Of a DNA stretch of 5,896 nucleotides, positions 1 through 5,891 are shown one piece after another. Below the pieces are notes generated by a model. That model was not told the DNA's origin and searched no databases. It saw only the letters and a program-made list of their open reading frames with translations. How positions within the stretch are numbered: position 1 is the stretch's first letter; the number at the start of each line of letters is the position of its first letter. A program made the translations under genes and the position numbers. Origin of the DNA: an uncultured Legionellaceae bacterium (lineage in GTDB: Bacteria > Pseudomonadota > Gammaproteobacteria > Legionellales > Legionellaceae). Location: contig CAISSD010000155.1 in assembly GCA_903887975.1 (NCBI GenBank), positions 1 to 5,896 on the forward strand, in the 5' to 3' direction.

Positions 1-1340
1 AATGCCAATACCGCTTCGCAAAGTCCTGGTAATTGTTGCAATTCAAGCAATTTGGCTCGCGCATCCTCATCACGGCTCAACGCAATGGCCATCATTAAAA
101 ACGCACTCAATTGTGTGGTAAACGCCTTGGTTGACGCCACGCCAATTTCAACCCCCGCACGCGTTAAAAAAGTAAAATCCGAATCACGCACCAAGGTACT
201 CATGGCCACATTACAAATGGCCAGTGTTCCCAAATAATCCGATTTTTTGGCTTTGTGCAGCGCTGCCAACGTATCAGCCGTCTCACCAGACTGTGATACC
301 GCAACAAACAAAGAAGCTTCATCCACCATCACATCACGATAACGATATTCACTGGCTATCTCAACCGACGTTGGGATCTTGGCAATAGACTCCAACCAAT
401 ATTTAGCAATAAGTCCTGCATGATAGCTCGTGCCACACGCAGCAATATGAATGTGTTTGACCTTTTTTAAAACATCTGCACCATAAGCACCAAAACTTGC
501 ACGTAAAGCCTCAAGGCTTGTTGCACGCCCTTCTAAGGTATCGGCCAACACTTTGGTCTGTTCAAAAATTTCTTTGAGCATGAAGTGTCGATAAGTTCCT
601 TTGCTTGCAACCAACCCATCATCATTCAAAGGTTGGGCCACTCGAGAAACAGGTGCTTGATGGGCATCAAAAATCGCAACATCTTGATGACGAATGACCA
701 CACTATCGCCATCTTCAAGATAAATAATCGATGAAGCAAAAGAGCGTAACGCCAAGGCATCCGAGGCCAAAAAATGTTCGCCCACCCCAATACCCACGAC
801 CAAGGGACTACCTCGTCGTATACCCACCACAACATCAGGCTCTTGTTGATGAATCACACCCAATGCAAAAGCGCCACTCATCTCTTGTGCCGCATTTTGT
901 ACCGCTTGAAGTAAGCCATGATCCTGCATCATGTGATGATGAATCAAATGCGCGGCCACTTCACTGTCGGTCTCAGAAGTAAAAACATAGCCCAGTTGTT
1001 TAAGCTGTCCACGCAACGCATCGTGATTTTCAATGATTCCGTTATGCACCAACGCCAAAACCTGATTGGAAATATGCGGATGCGCATTGTCTTCACAAGG
1101 CTTCCCATGGGTTGCCCATCGAGTGTGTGCAATACCCACATGTCCATCAAAATTCTTTTCGGCAATCACATCCGCCAAAACCTGAACTTTACCTTGAATA
1201 CGCAACCGTTGTAATTGACCATCATCATCCAATACCGCAATACCGGCTGAATCGTAACCCCGATACTCAAGACGACGAAGACCTTCCAATAAAATCGAAC
1301 ACCTCGCCCGATTTGATGCAACACCCATGATCCCACACAT
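1..1340 (-). CDS. glmS: Glucosamine--fructose-6-phosphate aminotransferase (isomerizing), 3'-truncated by window edge
   Basis: Cytoplasmic enzyme converting fructose-6-phosphate and glutamine to glucosamine-6-phosphate and glutamate, the first step towards UDP-GlcNAc for peptidoglycan and lipid A. The reading frame stays open for 446 codons from the ATG at 1340 to the left edge; the family is usually about 610 residues, so roughly the last 160 are outside the window. The N-terminus MCGIMGVASN gives the Ntn-hydrolase nucleophile Cys2 after Met removal. The glutaminase domain (about 1-240) shows HTRWATHG (72-79), HNG (99-101) and ETDSE (123-127). The first SIS isomerase domain starts near 290, with ACGTSYHAG (301-309), SQSGETADT (349-357) and EIGVASTKAFTTQ (398-410), all matching E. 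coli GlmS closely. The missing part should carry the second SIS half and the isomerase catalytic residues. It lies 11 bp downstream of smpB, with a Shine-Dalgarno overlapping the smpB stop. No frameshift is seen. The identification is very secure. Confidence 0.97.
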   Translation of the reverse strand, partial: MCGIMGVASNRARCSILLEGLRRLEYRGYDSAGIAVLDDDGQLQRLRIQGKVQVLADVIAEKNFDGHVGIAHTRWATHGKPCEDNAHPHISNQVLALVHNGIIENHDALRGQLKQLGYVFTSETDSEVAAHLIHHHMMQDHGLLQAVQNAAQEMSGAFALGVIHQQEPDVVVGIRRGSPLVVGIGVGEHFLASDALALRSFASSIIYLEDGDSVVIRHQDVAIFDAHQAPVSRVAQPLNDDGLVASKGTYRHFMLKEIFEQTKVLADTLEGRATSLEALRASFGAYGADVLKKVKHIHIAACGTSYHAGLIAKYWLESIAKIPTSVEIASEYRYRDVMVDEASLFVAVSQSGETADTLAALHKAKKSDYLGTLAICNVAMSTLVRDSDFTFLTRAGVEIGVASTKAFTTQLSAFLMMAIALSRDEDARAKLLELQQLPGLCEAVLA

Positions 1341-1348
1341 AGTTTATG

Positions 1349-1354
1349 TCCTCA
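1349..1354 (-). promoter_or_regulatory. Ribosome binding site of glmS, overlapping the smpB stop codon
   Basis: On the minus strand TGAGGA lies 8 nt before the glmS ATG, and its TGA is the smpB stop codon. A strong Shine-Dalgarno built on the upstream stop suggests translational coupling of smpB and glmS. It also supports the MCGI start, which the required N-terminal Cys already fixes. Confidence 0.8.
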
Positions 1355-1819
1355 ACGATTGCTTTTTTTCATAATTCTAGACTGCTCACGCTTCCAATCT
1401 CGATCTTTAATGGTTTCTCGTTTATCATGCGATTTTTTCCCCTTAGCCAAGCCAAGCTTCATTTTGATGACATTGCGCGACCAATACAACGACAAGGGAA
1501 TTAAAGTATAACCCATACGTTCAACATGACCAATCAAATGGTCAAGCTCGCGCCGCTTCAAAAGCAATTTACGGGTTCGGGTCGAGTCGGGCAATGTATG
1601 CGTTGCGGCAGTGGGTAGTGGTTGAATTTGTGCACCCAACAACCATGCTTCATTGTGTTTGATGATGACATGAGCATCAGACAAATTAATTTTCCCCGCA
1701 CGCAAGCTTTTGACTTCCCAACCTTCCAATACCAAACCAGTTTCGTATTGATCTTCGATAAAATAATCAAAACGGGCTTTTTTATTCACCACAATTGTGG
1801 CATTGTCTTCTTTACTCAT
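1352..1819 (-). CDS. smpB: SsrA (tmRNA)-binding protein SmpB
   Basis: Small basic RNA-binding protein that delivers tmRNA to stalled ribosomes in trans-translation, tagging the nascent peptide and releasing the ribosome. It has 155 residues against 160 in E. coli. It aligns along its whole length, including GWEVKSLRAG (33-42) of the OB-fold, TRTRKLLL (80-87), and the basic C-terminal segment with GKKSHDKR (127-134), a Trp (142) and Ile-Met (149-150) near the end. That tail is the part known to occupy the empty mRNA channel in the decoding site, so the protein looks complete and functional. The ATG at 1819 gives the expected N-terminus (MSKEDNATIVVNKKAR), although the only Shine-Dalgarno-like element upstream is a weak TTGAG about 11 nt away. 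It is the first gene of a minus-strand pair with glmS and is divergent from phoH. No tmRNA (ssrA) gene is recognisable in this window. Confidence 0.97.
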   Translation of the reverse strand: MSKEDNATIVVNKKARFDYFIEDQYETGLVLEGWEVKSLRAGKINLSDAHVIIKHNEAWLLGAQIQPLPTAATHTLPDSTRTRKLLLKRRELDHLIGHVERMGYTLIPLSLYWSRNVIKMKLGLAKGKKSHDKRETIKDRDWKREQSRIMKKSNR

Positions 1820-1874
1820 CGTGATAAAAGCTCAAATGAGTCATAATATCATGAACAACATCAGTAGGGAAAAA
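1820..1874. promoter_or_regulatory. Divergent intergenic region between smpB and phoH (presumed back-to-back promoters)
   Basis: This 55 bp AT-rich gap separates the two divergent coding units and should hold, or lie close to, the promoter of each. The AT-rich patch CATAATATC at 1842-1850 could serve as a -10 element in either direction, but I found no partner -35 at a convincing 16-18 bp spacing. The promoter elements are therefore not resolved. At least one promoter probably reaches into the first codons of the opposite gene. Confidence 0.4.
1866..1870 (+). promoter_or_regulatory. Ribosome binding site deciding the phoH start
   Basis: AGGGA lies 4 nt before the ATG at 1875 and 7 nt before the second ATG at 1878. 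It is the only purine-rich Shine-Dalgarno in the region. The upstream in-frame candidates (GTG at 1797, ATG at 1836 and 1851) lack a comparable site. The start therefore lies at one of the paired ATG codons. Confidence 0.65.
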
Positions 1875-3266
1875 ATGATGCAAGAAAAATTTTTTGTACT
1901 GGATACCAACGTCTTAATGCACGACCCCAATGCCATTTATCATTTCGAGGAACATGATATATTTCTCCCCATGGTCGTCCTCGAAGAACTTGATGCGCAC
2001 AAAACAGGCGTTTCAGAGATTGCGCGCAACGTTCGCCAGACCAATAGGATATTGGTTGAGCTCATGACCAATAGCACGCATACAGAAATTGTGAATGGCT
2101 TACAAATCCCAAGCTTTGCCTCCAACACACAAAAAAAGAGCAGTGGCCGCATCTTTTTCCAAACCGATGAATTCGAACAACTTCATCCCTCCTTACTCCC
2201 TGGTCACAAAGTTGACAACACCATCTTGGCCACAGCCCTTGGGTTACAAAGCAAGTACCCCAAAAAACAGATCATCATCATCTCAAAAGACATCAACCTA
2301 CGCATCAAAGCAGGCATTTTGGGCATTGCCGCTGAAGATTATCACAATGATAGGGTTTTGGATGATGTTGGTTTGTTGCATGGAGGACTTCATATTTTAG
2401 ACAATGATTTTTGGAGCACGCATTCTAAAGAAATGAAAGCCTGGAAAGAACAGGGTCGAACCTTTTATCAAATCACCGGCCCCCTAACCCATGAATGGCA
2501 CCCCAACGACTGCTTGAGCACCGAAAATAACGAATTTCAAGCCATTGTCAAACGCATTGAGCCAGGCTCCGTCATTTTACAAATGGCGCAAGATTACACG
2601 CAAAAAAAACATGCCATTTGGGGCATTACCGCGCGCAATCGTGAGCAAAATTTTGCACTTAATCTTTTGCTTGATCCCGAAATTGATTTTGTGACGTTAC
2701 AAGGAACCGCAGGAACAGGTAAAACCTTACTCACCATTGCCGCTGGATTATCTCAAGTCTTGGACACCAATTTATACAGCGAAATCTTAATGACCAGGGT
2801 CACCATCCCTGTTGGGGAAGACATTGGGTTTCTACCGGGCACCGAAGAAGAAAAAATGACCCCTTGGATGGGTGCATTGATGGATAACTTAGAAGTATTG
2901 CAAGGCTCACAAGAGGGCGGGGTTTTTGGTCGCAATGCAACCCAGGATTTATTGCAAAACCGCATCAAAATTCGCTCACTAAATTTCATGCGTGGACGAA
3001 CGTTTCTCAATCGTTACATCATCATCGATGAAGCACAAAACCTAACCTCCAAGCAAATCAAAACGTTGGTGACACGAGCCGGTCCCAAAAGTAAAATTAT
3101 TTGTCTTGGGGACATCAAACAAATCGACACCCCCTATTTGAGTGAAAACACTTCTGGATTAACGTTTGCGGTGGATCGATTCAAACATTGGGAGCATAGT
3201 GCGCACATGACTTTAACGCGAGGAGAGCGATCAAGACTTGCATATTATGCCGCTGAACATTTATAG
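1875..3266 (+). CDS. PIN domain-PhoH family ATPase (PhoH2/YlaK-like ribonuclease-helicase)
   Basis: Two-domain cytoplasmic protein of 463 residues from the chosen ATG. The N-terminal PIN nuclease domain (about 1-150) carries the acidic metal-binding set: Asp10 in FVLDTNVLMHDP, Glu37/Glu38 in VVLEELDAHK, Asp114 in KVDNTILA and Asp139 in SKDINLRIK. The C-terminal PhoH P-loop domain (about 255-463) carries Walker A GTAGTGKT (277-284) and Walker B YIIIDEAQN (381-389), and LGDIKQIDTPY follows. Homologous PIN-PhoH fusions studied in mycobacteria (PhoH2) act as ATP-dependent RNA helicases and sequence-specific RNases. RNA processing or decay is therefore the likely role, but the substrate is unknown here. 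The frame remains open upstream to a GTG at 1797 that would overlap smpB. I reject that extension because the PIN domain begins almost at once after ATG 1875, which has a Shine-Dalgarno. It is the first gene of a plus-strand unit with guaC 23 bp downstream. The family is certain; the physiological role is not. Confidence 0.93.
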   Translation: MMQEKFFVLDTNVLMHDPNAIYHFEEHDIFLPMVVLEELDAHKTGVSEIARNVRQTNRILVELMTNSTHTEIVNGLQIPSFASNTQKKSSGRIFFQTDEFEQLHPSLLPGHKVDNTILATALGLQSKYPKKQIIIISKDINLRIKAGILGIAAEDYHNDRVLDDVGLLHGGLHILDNDFWSTHSKEMKAWKEQGRTFYQITGPLTHEWHPNDCLSTENNEFQAIVKRIEPGSVILQMAQDYTQKKHAIWGITARNREQNFALNLLLDPEIDFVTLQGTAGTGKTLLTIAAGLSQVLDTNLYSEILMTRVTIPVGEDIGFLPGTEEEKMTPWMGALMDNLEVLQGSQEGGVFGRNATQDLLQNRIKIRSLNFMRGRTFLNRYIIIDEAQNLTSKQIKTLVTRAGPKSKIICLGDIKQIDTPYLSENTSGLTFAVDRFKHWEHSAHMTLTRGERSRLAYYAAEHL

Positions 3267-3278
3267 TACGCTATTTTT

Positions 3279-3282
3279 AGGA
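3279..3282 (+). promoter_or_regulatory. Ribosome binding site of guaC
   Basis: AGGA lies 7 nt before the ATG at 3290, inside the 23 bp phoH-guaC gap. It is well spaced and supports this start. The gap holds no terminator-like hairpin, consistent with read-through from phoH. Confidence 0.7.
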
Positions 3283-3289
3283 AAATTAT

Positions 3290-4309
3290 ATGTCTACAGA
3301 AGCCATTACTTTTGATGATGTTTTGCTGATTCCAGCTTACAATCATCACGAATCCAGACGCGTGGTTGATATTGGCATGACCGATCGCATGGGAAAATTA
3401 TCCCTAAAATTACCGGTCATGAGTGCCAATATGGACACCATCACCGAAAGTACCATGGCCAATTTCATGCACAGTAAAGGTGGCATTGGGGTATTACATC
3501 GGTTTTTAACCGTTGAAGAAAACATCAAGCAATTTAAAGCGTGTGTTGGTCAAGTGTTTGTCTCCATCGGTTGCACCAAAGCCGAATTGGAGCGTGCTGA
3601 AGCCCTGCGTGATGCCGGTGCACATTTTTTCTGCGTTGATGTGGCCCATGCTCATGCCAAATACGTCGGCAAAACGCTAAAAGGATTACGTCAAATTTTG
3701 GGTTCACGTTGCATTATGGCCGGCAATGTGGCCACTTACGCTGGCGCTGATTATTTGGCCTCATGTGGCGCGGACATCATCAAAGCCGGCATTGGCGGTG
3801 GCTCGGTGTGTAGCACGCGCATCAAAACCGGTTTTGGTGTGCCGATGTTAACCTGCATTCAAGATTGTGCCCGAAGTGATCGCTCTATTGTTGCCGATGG
3901 TGGTATTCGTACCGCAGGAGATGTGGTCAAAGCACTTGCCTTTGGTGCTGATTTTGTCATGATTGGTGGCATGCTTGCAGGAACAGCACCCACACCAGGA
4001 GAGGTCATTACCCGAGAAGATGGTATTCGGGTCAAACAATATCGTGGTATGGCCTCAAAAGAAGCCCAAGAAGATTTCTTAGGCCAAATGCATGAATGGA
4101 AAACAGCTGAAGGCGTGGCAACGGACGTCTTGTATCAAGAAAACCAAGATGCCATCATGGCGGACATCATTGGTGGTCTTCGCTCGGGATTAACCTATGC
4201 CGGTTCTGACAGCATCAGCGAATTACAACGAAAACTCAATTACATGCACATAACGCCTGCAGGACGCGCGGAAAGCCTACCCCATAAGTTGATGGAATCG
4301 GTAAAATGA
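3290..4309 (+). CDS. guaC: GMP reductase / IMP dehydrogenase family protein without CBS domains (probable GMP reductase)
   Basis: A (beta/alpha)8-barrel purine enzyme of 339 residues. GMP reductase converts GMP to IMP and ammonia with NADPH; the sister enzyme IMPDH converts IMP to XMP. The family N-terminus ITFDDVLLIPAY (6-17), MSANMDT (44-50) and GGIGVLHR (64-71) is clear. The catalytic loop GGGSVCSTR (169-177) carries Cys174 and Thr176; then come ADGG (202-205) and GGMLAG (226-231). CBS domains, normally inserted between barrel elements of the roughly 490-residue IMPDH, are absent. After YRGMASKEAQ (251-260) the IMPDH flap motif with its catalytic Arg-Tyr pair is missing. In its place stands EDFLGQMHEWKTAEG (261-275), resembling the GMPR segment, with a candidate catalytic Glu274. 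These traits favour GMP reductase. However, the C-terminus ITPAGRAESLPH (321-332) looks IMPDH-like, and the loop has GIGGG where most relatives have GIGPG. It lies in a unit with phoH upstream, and its stop overlaps the next gene by 4 bp. The family is certain; the exact reaction is probable. Confidence 0.85.
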   Translation: MSTEAITFDDVLLIPAYNHHESRRVVDIGMTDRMGKLSLKLPVMSANMDTITESTMANFMHSKGGIGVLHRFLTVEENIKQFKACVGQVFVSIGCTKAELERAEALRDAGAHFFCVDVAHAHAKYVGKTLKGLRQILGSRCIMAGNVATYAGADYLASCGADIIKAGIGGGSVCSTRIKTGFGVPMLTCIQDCARSDRSIVADGGIRTAGDVVKALAFGADFVMIGGMLAGTAPTPGEVITREDGIRVKQYRGMASKEAQEDFLGQMHEWKTAEGVATDVLYQENQDAIMADIIGGLRSGLTYAGSDSISELQRKLNYMHITPAGRAESLPHKLMESVK

Positions 4310-5106
4310 CCATCAACACTGAAGATTTTGTCTTCTTACGTCAAGGGAAAATCATTCAGGAATTTGGCACTGAAGATAAACCCATGCTTGCCCCCATTGA
4401 TGTGCGTGGTCCTGAAAAAACCCATGCATTGATGCTGCTGCATGGGTTTGGTGCAACACCTGCGGTATATCGTGCGATGCTACCCACCTTAAGCACGCAA
4501 TACGACGCCGTTGTGGGCCCAATCTTTCCCGGGCATTGTGAGAACCTTGAGGCCTTTGCCAAGGCAAACGATAAAGTTTGGTATGAAACCGCAGAACAAA
4601 CCTACCTCGCACTCACCAAAGAATATCAACACGTTGATGTGATGGGACTGTCTTTAGGCGGTTTGATTGCTTGCCAATTATCACAAAAATACACCATTCA
4701 TCATTTATATCTTTTGGCACCAGCCCTATCTTTAAAAATTTTCGCTGTGAAACCACTACTGATTTTGGCAAAGATCATGCGTGCACTAAACATCAAATCA
4801 CTAACCAATCAGGGTGCAAATTTACATGCATCTCAATATGCAGAATTACTCTACAAAAAATTGCCTTTATCCGCAATCATTGCCATATTTAAAAGGATTG
4901 ATGGTTATTCGTGGTGGCGCCCCACATGCCCCACGGATTTATTTCTTGGTTATTTTGATGAGGTGGTTGACTCGCCCAAAATTGCCAAAAAATTTGCTAA
5001 AAAACCCAACATCAACATCCATTGGCTGATGAATTCTGCACATATTTTACCCTTGGATGGCGATATTGATGGAATATTGGATGTGGTATCGCAACATACC
5101 CTATAA
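4306..5106 (+). CDS. Alpha/beta-hydrolase, carboxylesterase/monoacylglycerol lipase-like
   Basis: A complete 266-residue serine hydrolase. Hallmarks appear in the expected order: the oxyanion-side motif LLHGFGATP (44-52), PGHCEN (75-80) in the position of the G-H-G loop, the nucleophile elbow GLSLGG (114-119) with Ser116, a probable acid Asp218 in GYFDEVVDSPK, and the catalytic His246 in NSAHILPLD. Order and spacing resemble Est30-type carboxylesterases (GLSLGG, then a HDE-like acid, then SGHVITLD). Residues about 140-205, between strand 6 and the acid, probably form a lid or cap with hydrophobic helices. There is no signal peptide, so it is likely cytoplasmic. The substrate cannot be read from sequence; short-chain esters or monoacylglycerols are the family's usual substrates. 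Its ATG overlaps the guaC stop in ATGA, implying translational coupling, and no strong Shine-Dalgarno is visible. It appears to be the last gene of the phoH-guaC unit. Confidence 0.85.
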   Translation: MTINTEDFVFLRQGKIIQEFGTEDKPMLAPIDVRGPEKTHALMLLHGFGATPAVYRAMLPTLSTQYDAVVGPIFPGHCENLEAFAKANDKVWYETAEQTYLALTKEYQHVDVMGLSLGGLIACQLSQKYTIHHLYLLAPALSLKIFAVKPLLILAKIMRALNIKSLTNQGANLHASQYAELLYKKLPLSAIIAIFKRIDGYSWWRPTCPTDLFLGYFDEVVDSPKIAKKFAKKPNINIHWLMNSAHILPLDGDIDGILDVVSQHTL

Positions 5107-5108
5107 AA

Positions 5109-5147
5109 ACCATAGAAAAACACCAAGCCGCATGGTAGTATTTTTTT
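5109..5147 (+). terminator. Possible weak intrinsic terminator after the esterase gene
   Basis: Just after the esterase stop, ACCAT (5109-5113) can pair with ATGGT (5132-5136), or ACCA (5122-5125) with TGGT (5133-5136). Either stem ends 4 nt before a run of seven T (5141-5147), and a second run of eight T follows at 5150-5157. The stems are only 4-5 bp, so termination efficiency is doubtful. The T tracts may instead simply be AT-rich sequence upstream of pagP. Confidence 0.3.
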
Positions 5148-5175
5148 AATTTTTTTTCATCCTAAAGCAGGGTGC

Positions 5176-5742
5176 ATGAAACACATTTTCGTTGTCTTGA
5201 TGTTGATTTTTAGCTTTAAAAACGTTTTTGCTGAACAAAAACCGCCTTGTCGCGCTTTTCCTTATTGGTTTCAGCCGATCTGTCAAAGACTCTATCAAAT
5301 AGTCGCCGAAGGTGACACCGATCTCTACCTACCCGTTTACACGTGGCATAATCGTTATAAATATTCGGCAGACCGAATTGATGCATACAACGAGTTACCC
5401 CTAGGTGCAGGTTTTGGAAAAAGTTTGTTCGATGAAAATGGCAATTGGCAAGGCCTTTACGCCATGGCTTTTGAAGATTCACATTCCAACATTGAGCCTG
5501 TTGTGGGTTATGCGTTCTTAAAAATTTTCACCCCCAAGCCAGAAGCCAAATTAGGGATTGGTTTTACCGTATTGGTCACCGGTAGGCCAGACATTTTTGG
5601 CGGCATTCCTTTTCCGGGAGCCCTGCCTTGGGCGTCCATCAGTTATCGTCAAATCTCTTTGGCAGGAACCTACATTCCTGGCTCGCATGGTGCGGGGAAT
5701 ATCTTGTTTTTGGTGGTAAAAATAAATCTTTCCGATCTGTAA
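5176..5742 (+). CDS. pagP: Lipid A palmitoyltransferase PagP (Rcp-like), outer membrane
   Basis: Outer-membrane beta-barrel acyltransferase that moves palmitate from a phospholipid to lipid A, which in Enterobacteriaceae and Legionella (Rcp) increases resistance to cationic antimicrobial peptides. It has 188 residues. Residues 1-19 form a signal peptide (MKHIF basic start, hydrophobic core, probable cleavage after VFA). The mature protein matches the family strongly: GDTDLYLPVYTWHNR (46-60), YNELPLGAGFGKS (71-83), GLYAMAFEDSHS (93-104), GRPDIFGGIPFPGALP (136-151) and GTYIPGSHGAGNILF (164-178). The catalytic residues known from E. coli PagP (His, Asp, Ser) correspond to His58, Asp101 and Ser102. 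A linker of about 25 residues precedes the barrel and contains Cys25 and Cys36. The protein ends NILFLVVKINLSDL, so the last residue is not the usual aromatic. The start is fixed by the signal peptide; AGGG lies only 3 nt upstream of the ATG. No PhoP-type box (TGTTTA repeats) is visible upstream. It stands 69 bp after the esterase and may have its own promoter. Confidence 0.93.
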   Translation: MKHIFVVLMLIFSFKNVFAEQKPPCRAFPYWFQPICQRLYQIVAEGDTDLYLPVYTWHNRYKYSADRIDAYNELPLGAGFGKSLFDENGNWQGLYAMAFEDSHSNIEPVVGYAFLKIFTPKPEAKLGIGFTVLVTGRPDIFGGIPFPGALPWASISYRQISLAGTYIPGSHGAGNILFLVVKINLSDL

Positions 5743-5800
5743 CAAAATAAATCAATTTTTTACACATAATGTTGCCTCGACTTTAGCCATTTTTCCTTAA

Positions 5801-5815
5801 TCCGTTCGCCCTGAG
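5801..5815 (+). repeat. REP-like repeat arm, copy 1 (TCCGTTCGCCCTGAG)
   Basis: TCCGTTCGCCCTGAG matches the copy at 5877-5891 in 12 of 15 bases; only the three central bases differ (CCC versus TGG). It resembles the left arm of a widespread dispersed palindromic element of the form CCGTTCGnnnTGAG...TCGAAnnnCGAACGG. The expected right arm (TCGAAGGGCGAA) is not present downstream, so this copy seems degenerate or partial. A short TATCC-TTC-GGATA hairpin follows at 5822-5834. Confidence 0.5.
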
Positions 5816-5837
5816 TACCCTATATCCTTCGGATAAA

Positions 5838-5863
5838 ATATCTGGAAAGAACAGTATTTTTTT
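5838..5863 (+). terminator. Possible weak intrinsic terminator downstream of pagP
   Basis: ATA-T-CTG (5838-5844) can pair with CAG-TAT (5852-5857) around a GAAAGAA loop with one bulged T, and a run of seven T (5857-5863) overlaps and follows the stem. The stem is short and AT-rich and lies about 95 bp beyond the pagP stop, so this is only a candidate. Confidence 0.3.
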
Positions 5864-5876
5864 AGATTTACTTCGA

Positions 5877-5891
5877 TCCGTTCGTGGTGAG
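5877..5891 (+). repeat. REP-like repeat arm, copy 2 (TCCGTTCGTGGTGAG), near window edge
   Basis: Second copy of the 15-base motif, 76 bp after the first and in the same orientation. The window ends five bases later (GAGGC after TGGT), so a right arm such as TCGAACCACGAA cannot be seen. The three-base difference from copy 1 falls where both arms of such palindromes are known to co-vary. Confidence 0.5.

Noticed and set aside
52..1330. Several 60-100 residue open frames on both strands between 50 and 1330
   Set aside because: They lie within the glmS coding region in other frames, and their translations resemble no known family. They are best explained as shadows of glmS.
1797..1874. 26-residue N-terminal extension of the PhoH protein starting at GTG 1797
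   Set aside because: It overlaps the smpB coding start on the opposite strand, lacks a Shine-Dalgarno, and adds residues before a PIN domain that normally starts within a few residues of the N-terminus.
3290..4309. Calling this gene guaB (IMP dehydrogenase)
   Set aside because: CBS domains and the catalytic Arg-Tyr flap motif are missing, and the flap region resembles GMP reductase. guaC is the better call, although the tail is IMPDH-like.
4352..4612. Minus-strand open frame of 86 residues opposite the esterase
   Set aside because: It is entirely antisense to a well-supported gene, has no recognisable domain, and its composition follows the complementary codons.
5077..5107. Possible sigma-70 promoter for pagP: TTGGAT and TATAAA
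   Set aside because: The spacing is 19 bp, the -35 match is mediocre, and it lies in the end of the esterase gene. AT-rich sequence makes such matches common, so it is too weak to annotate.
5744..5759. AAAAT/ATTTT hairpin immediately after pagP
   Set aside because: The stem is only A-T pairs and very short, so it is not a credible intrinsic terminator.
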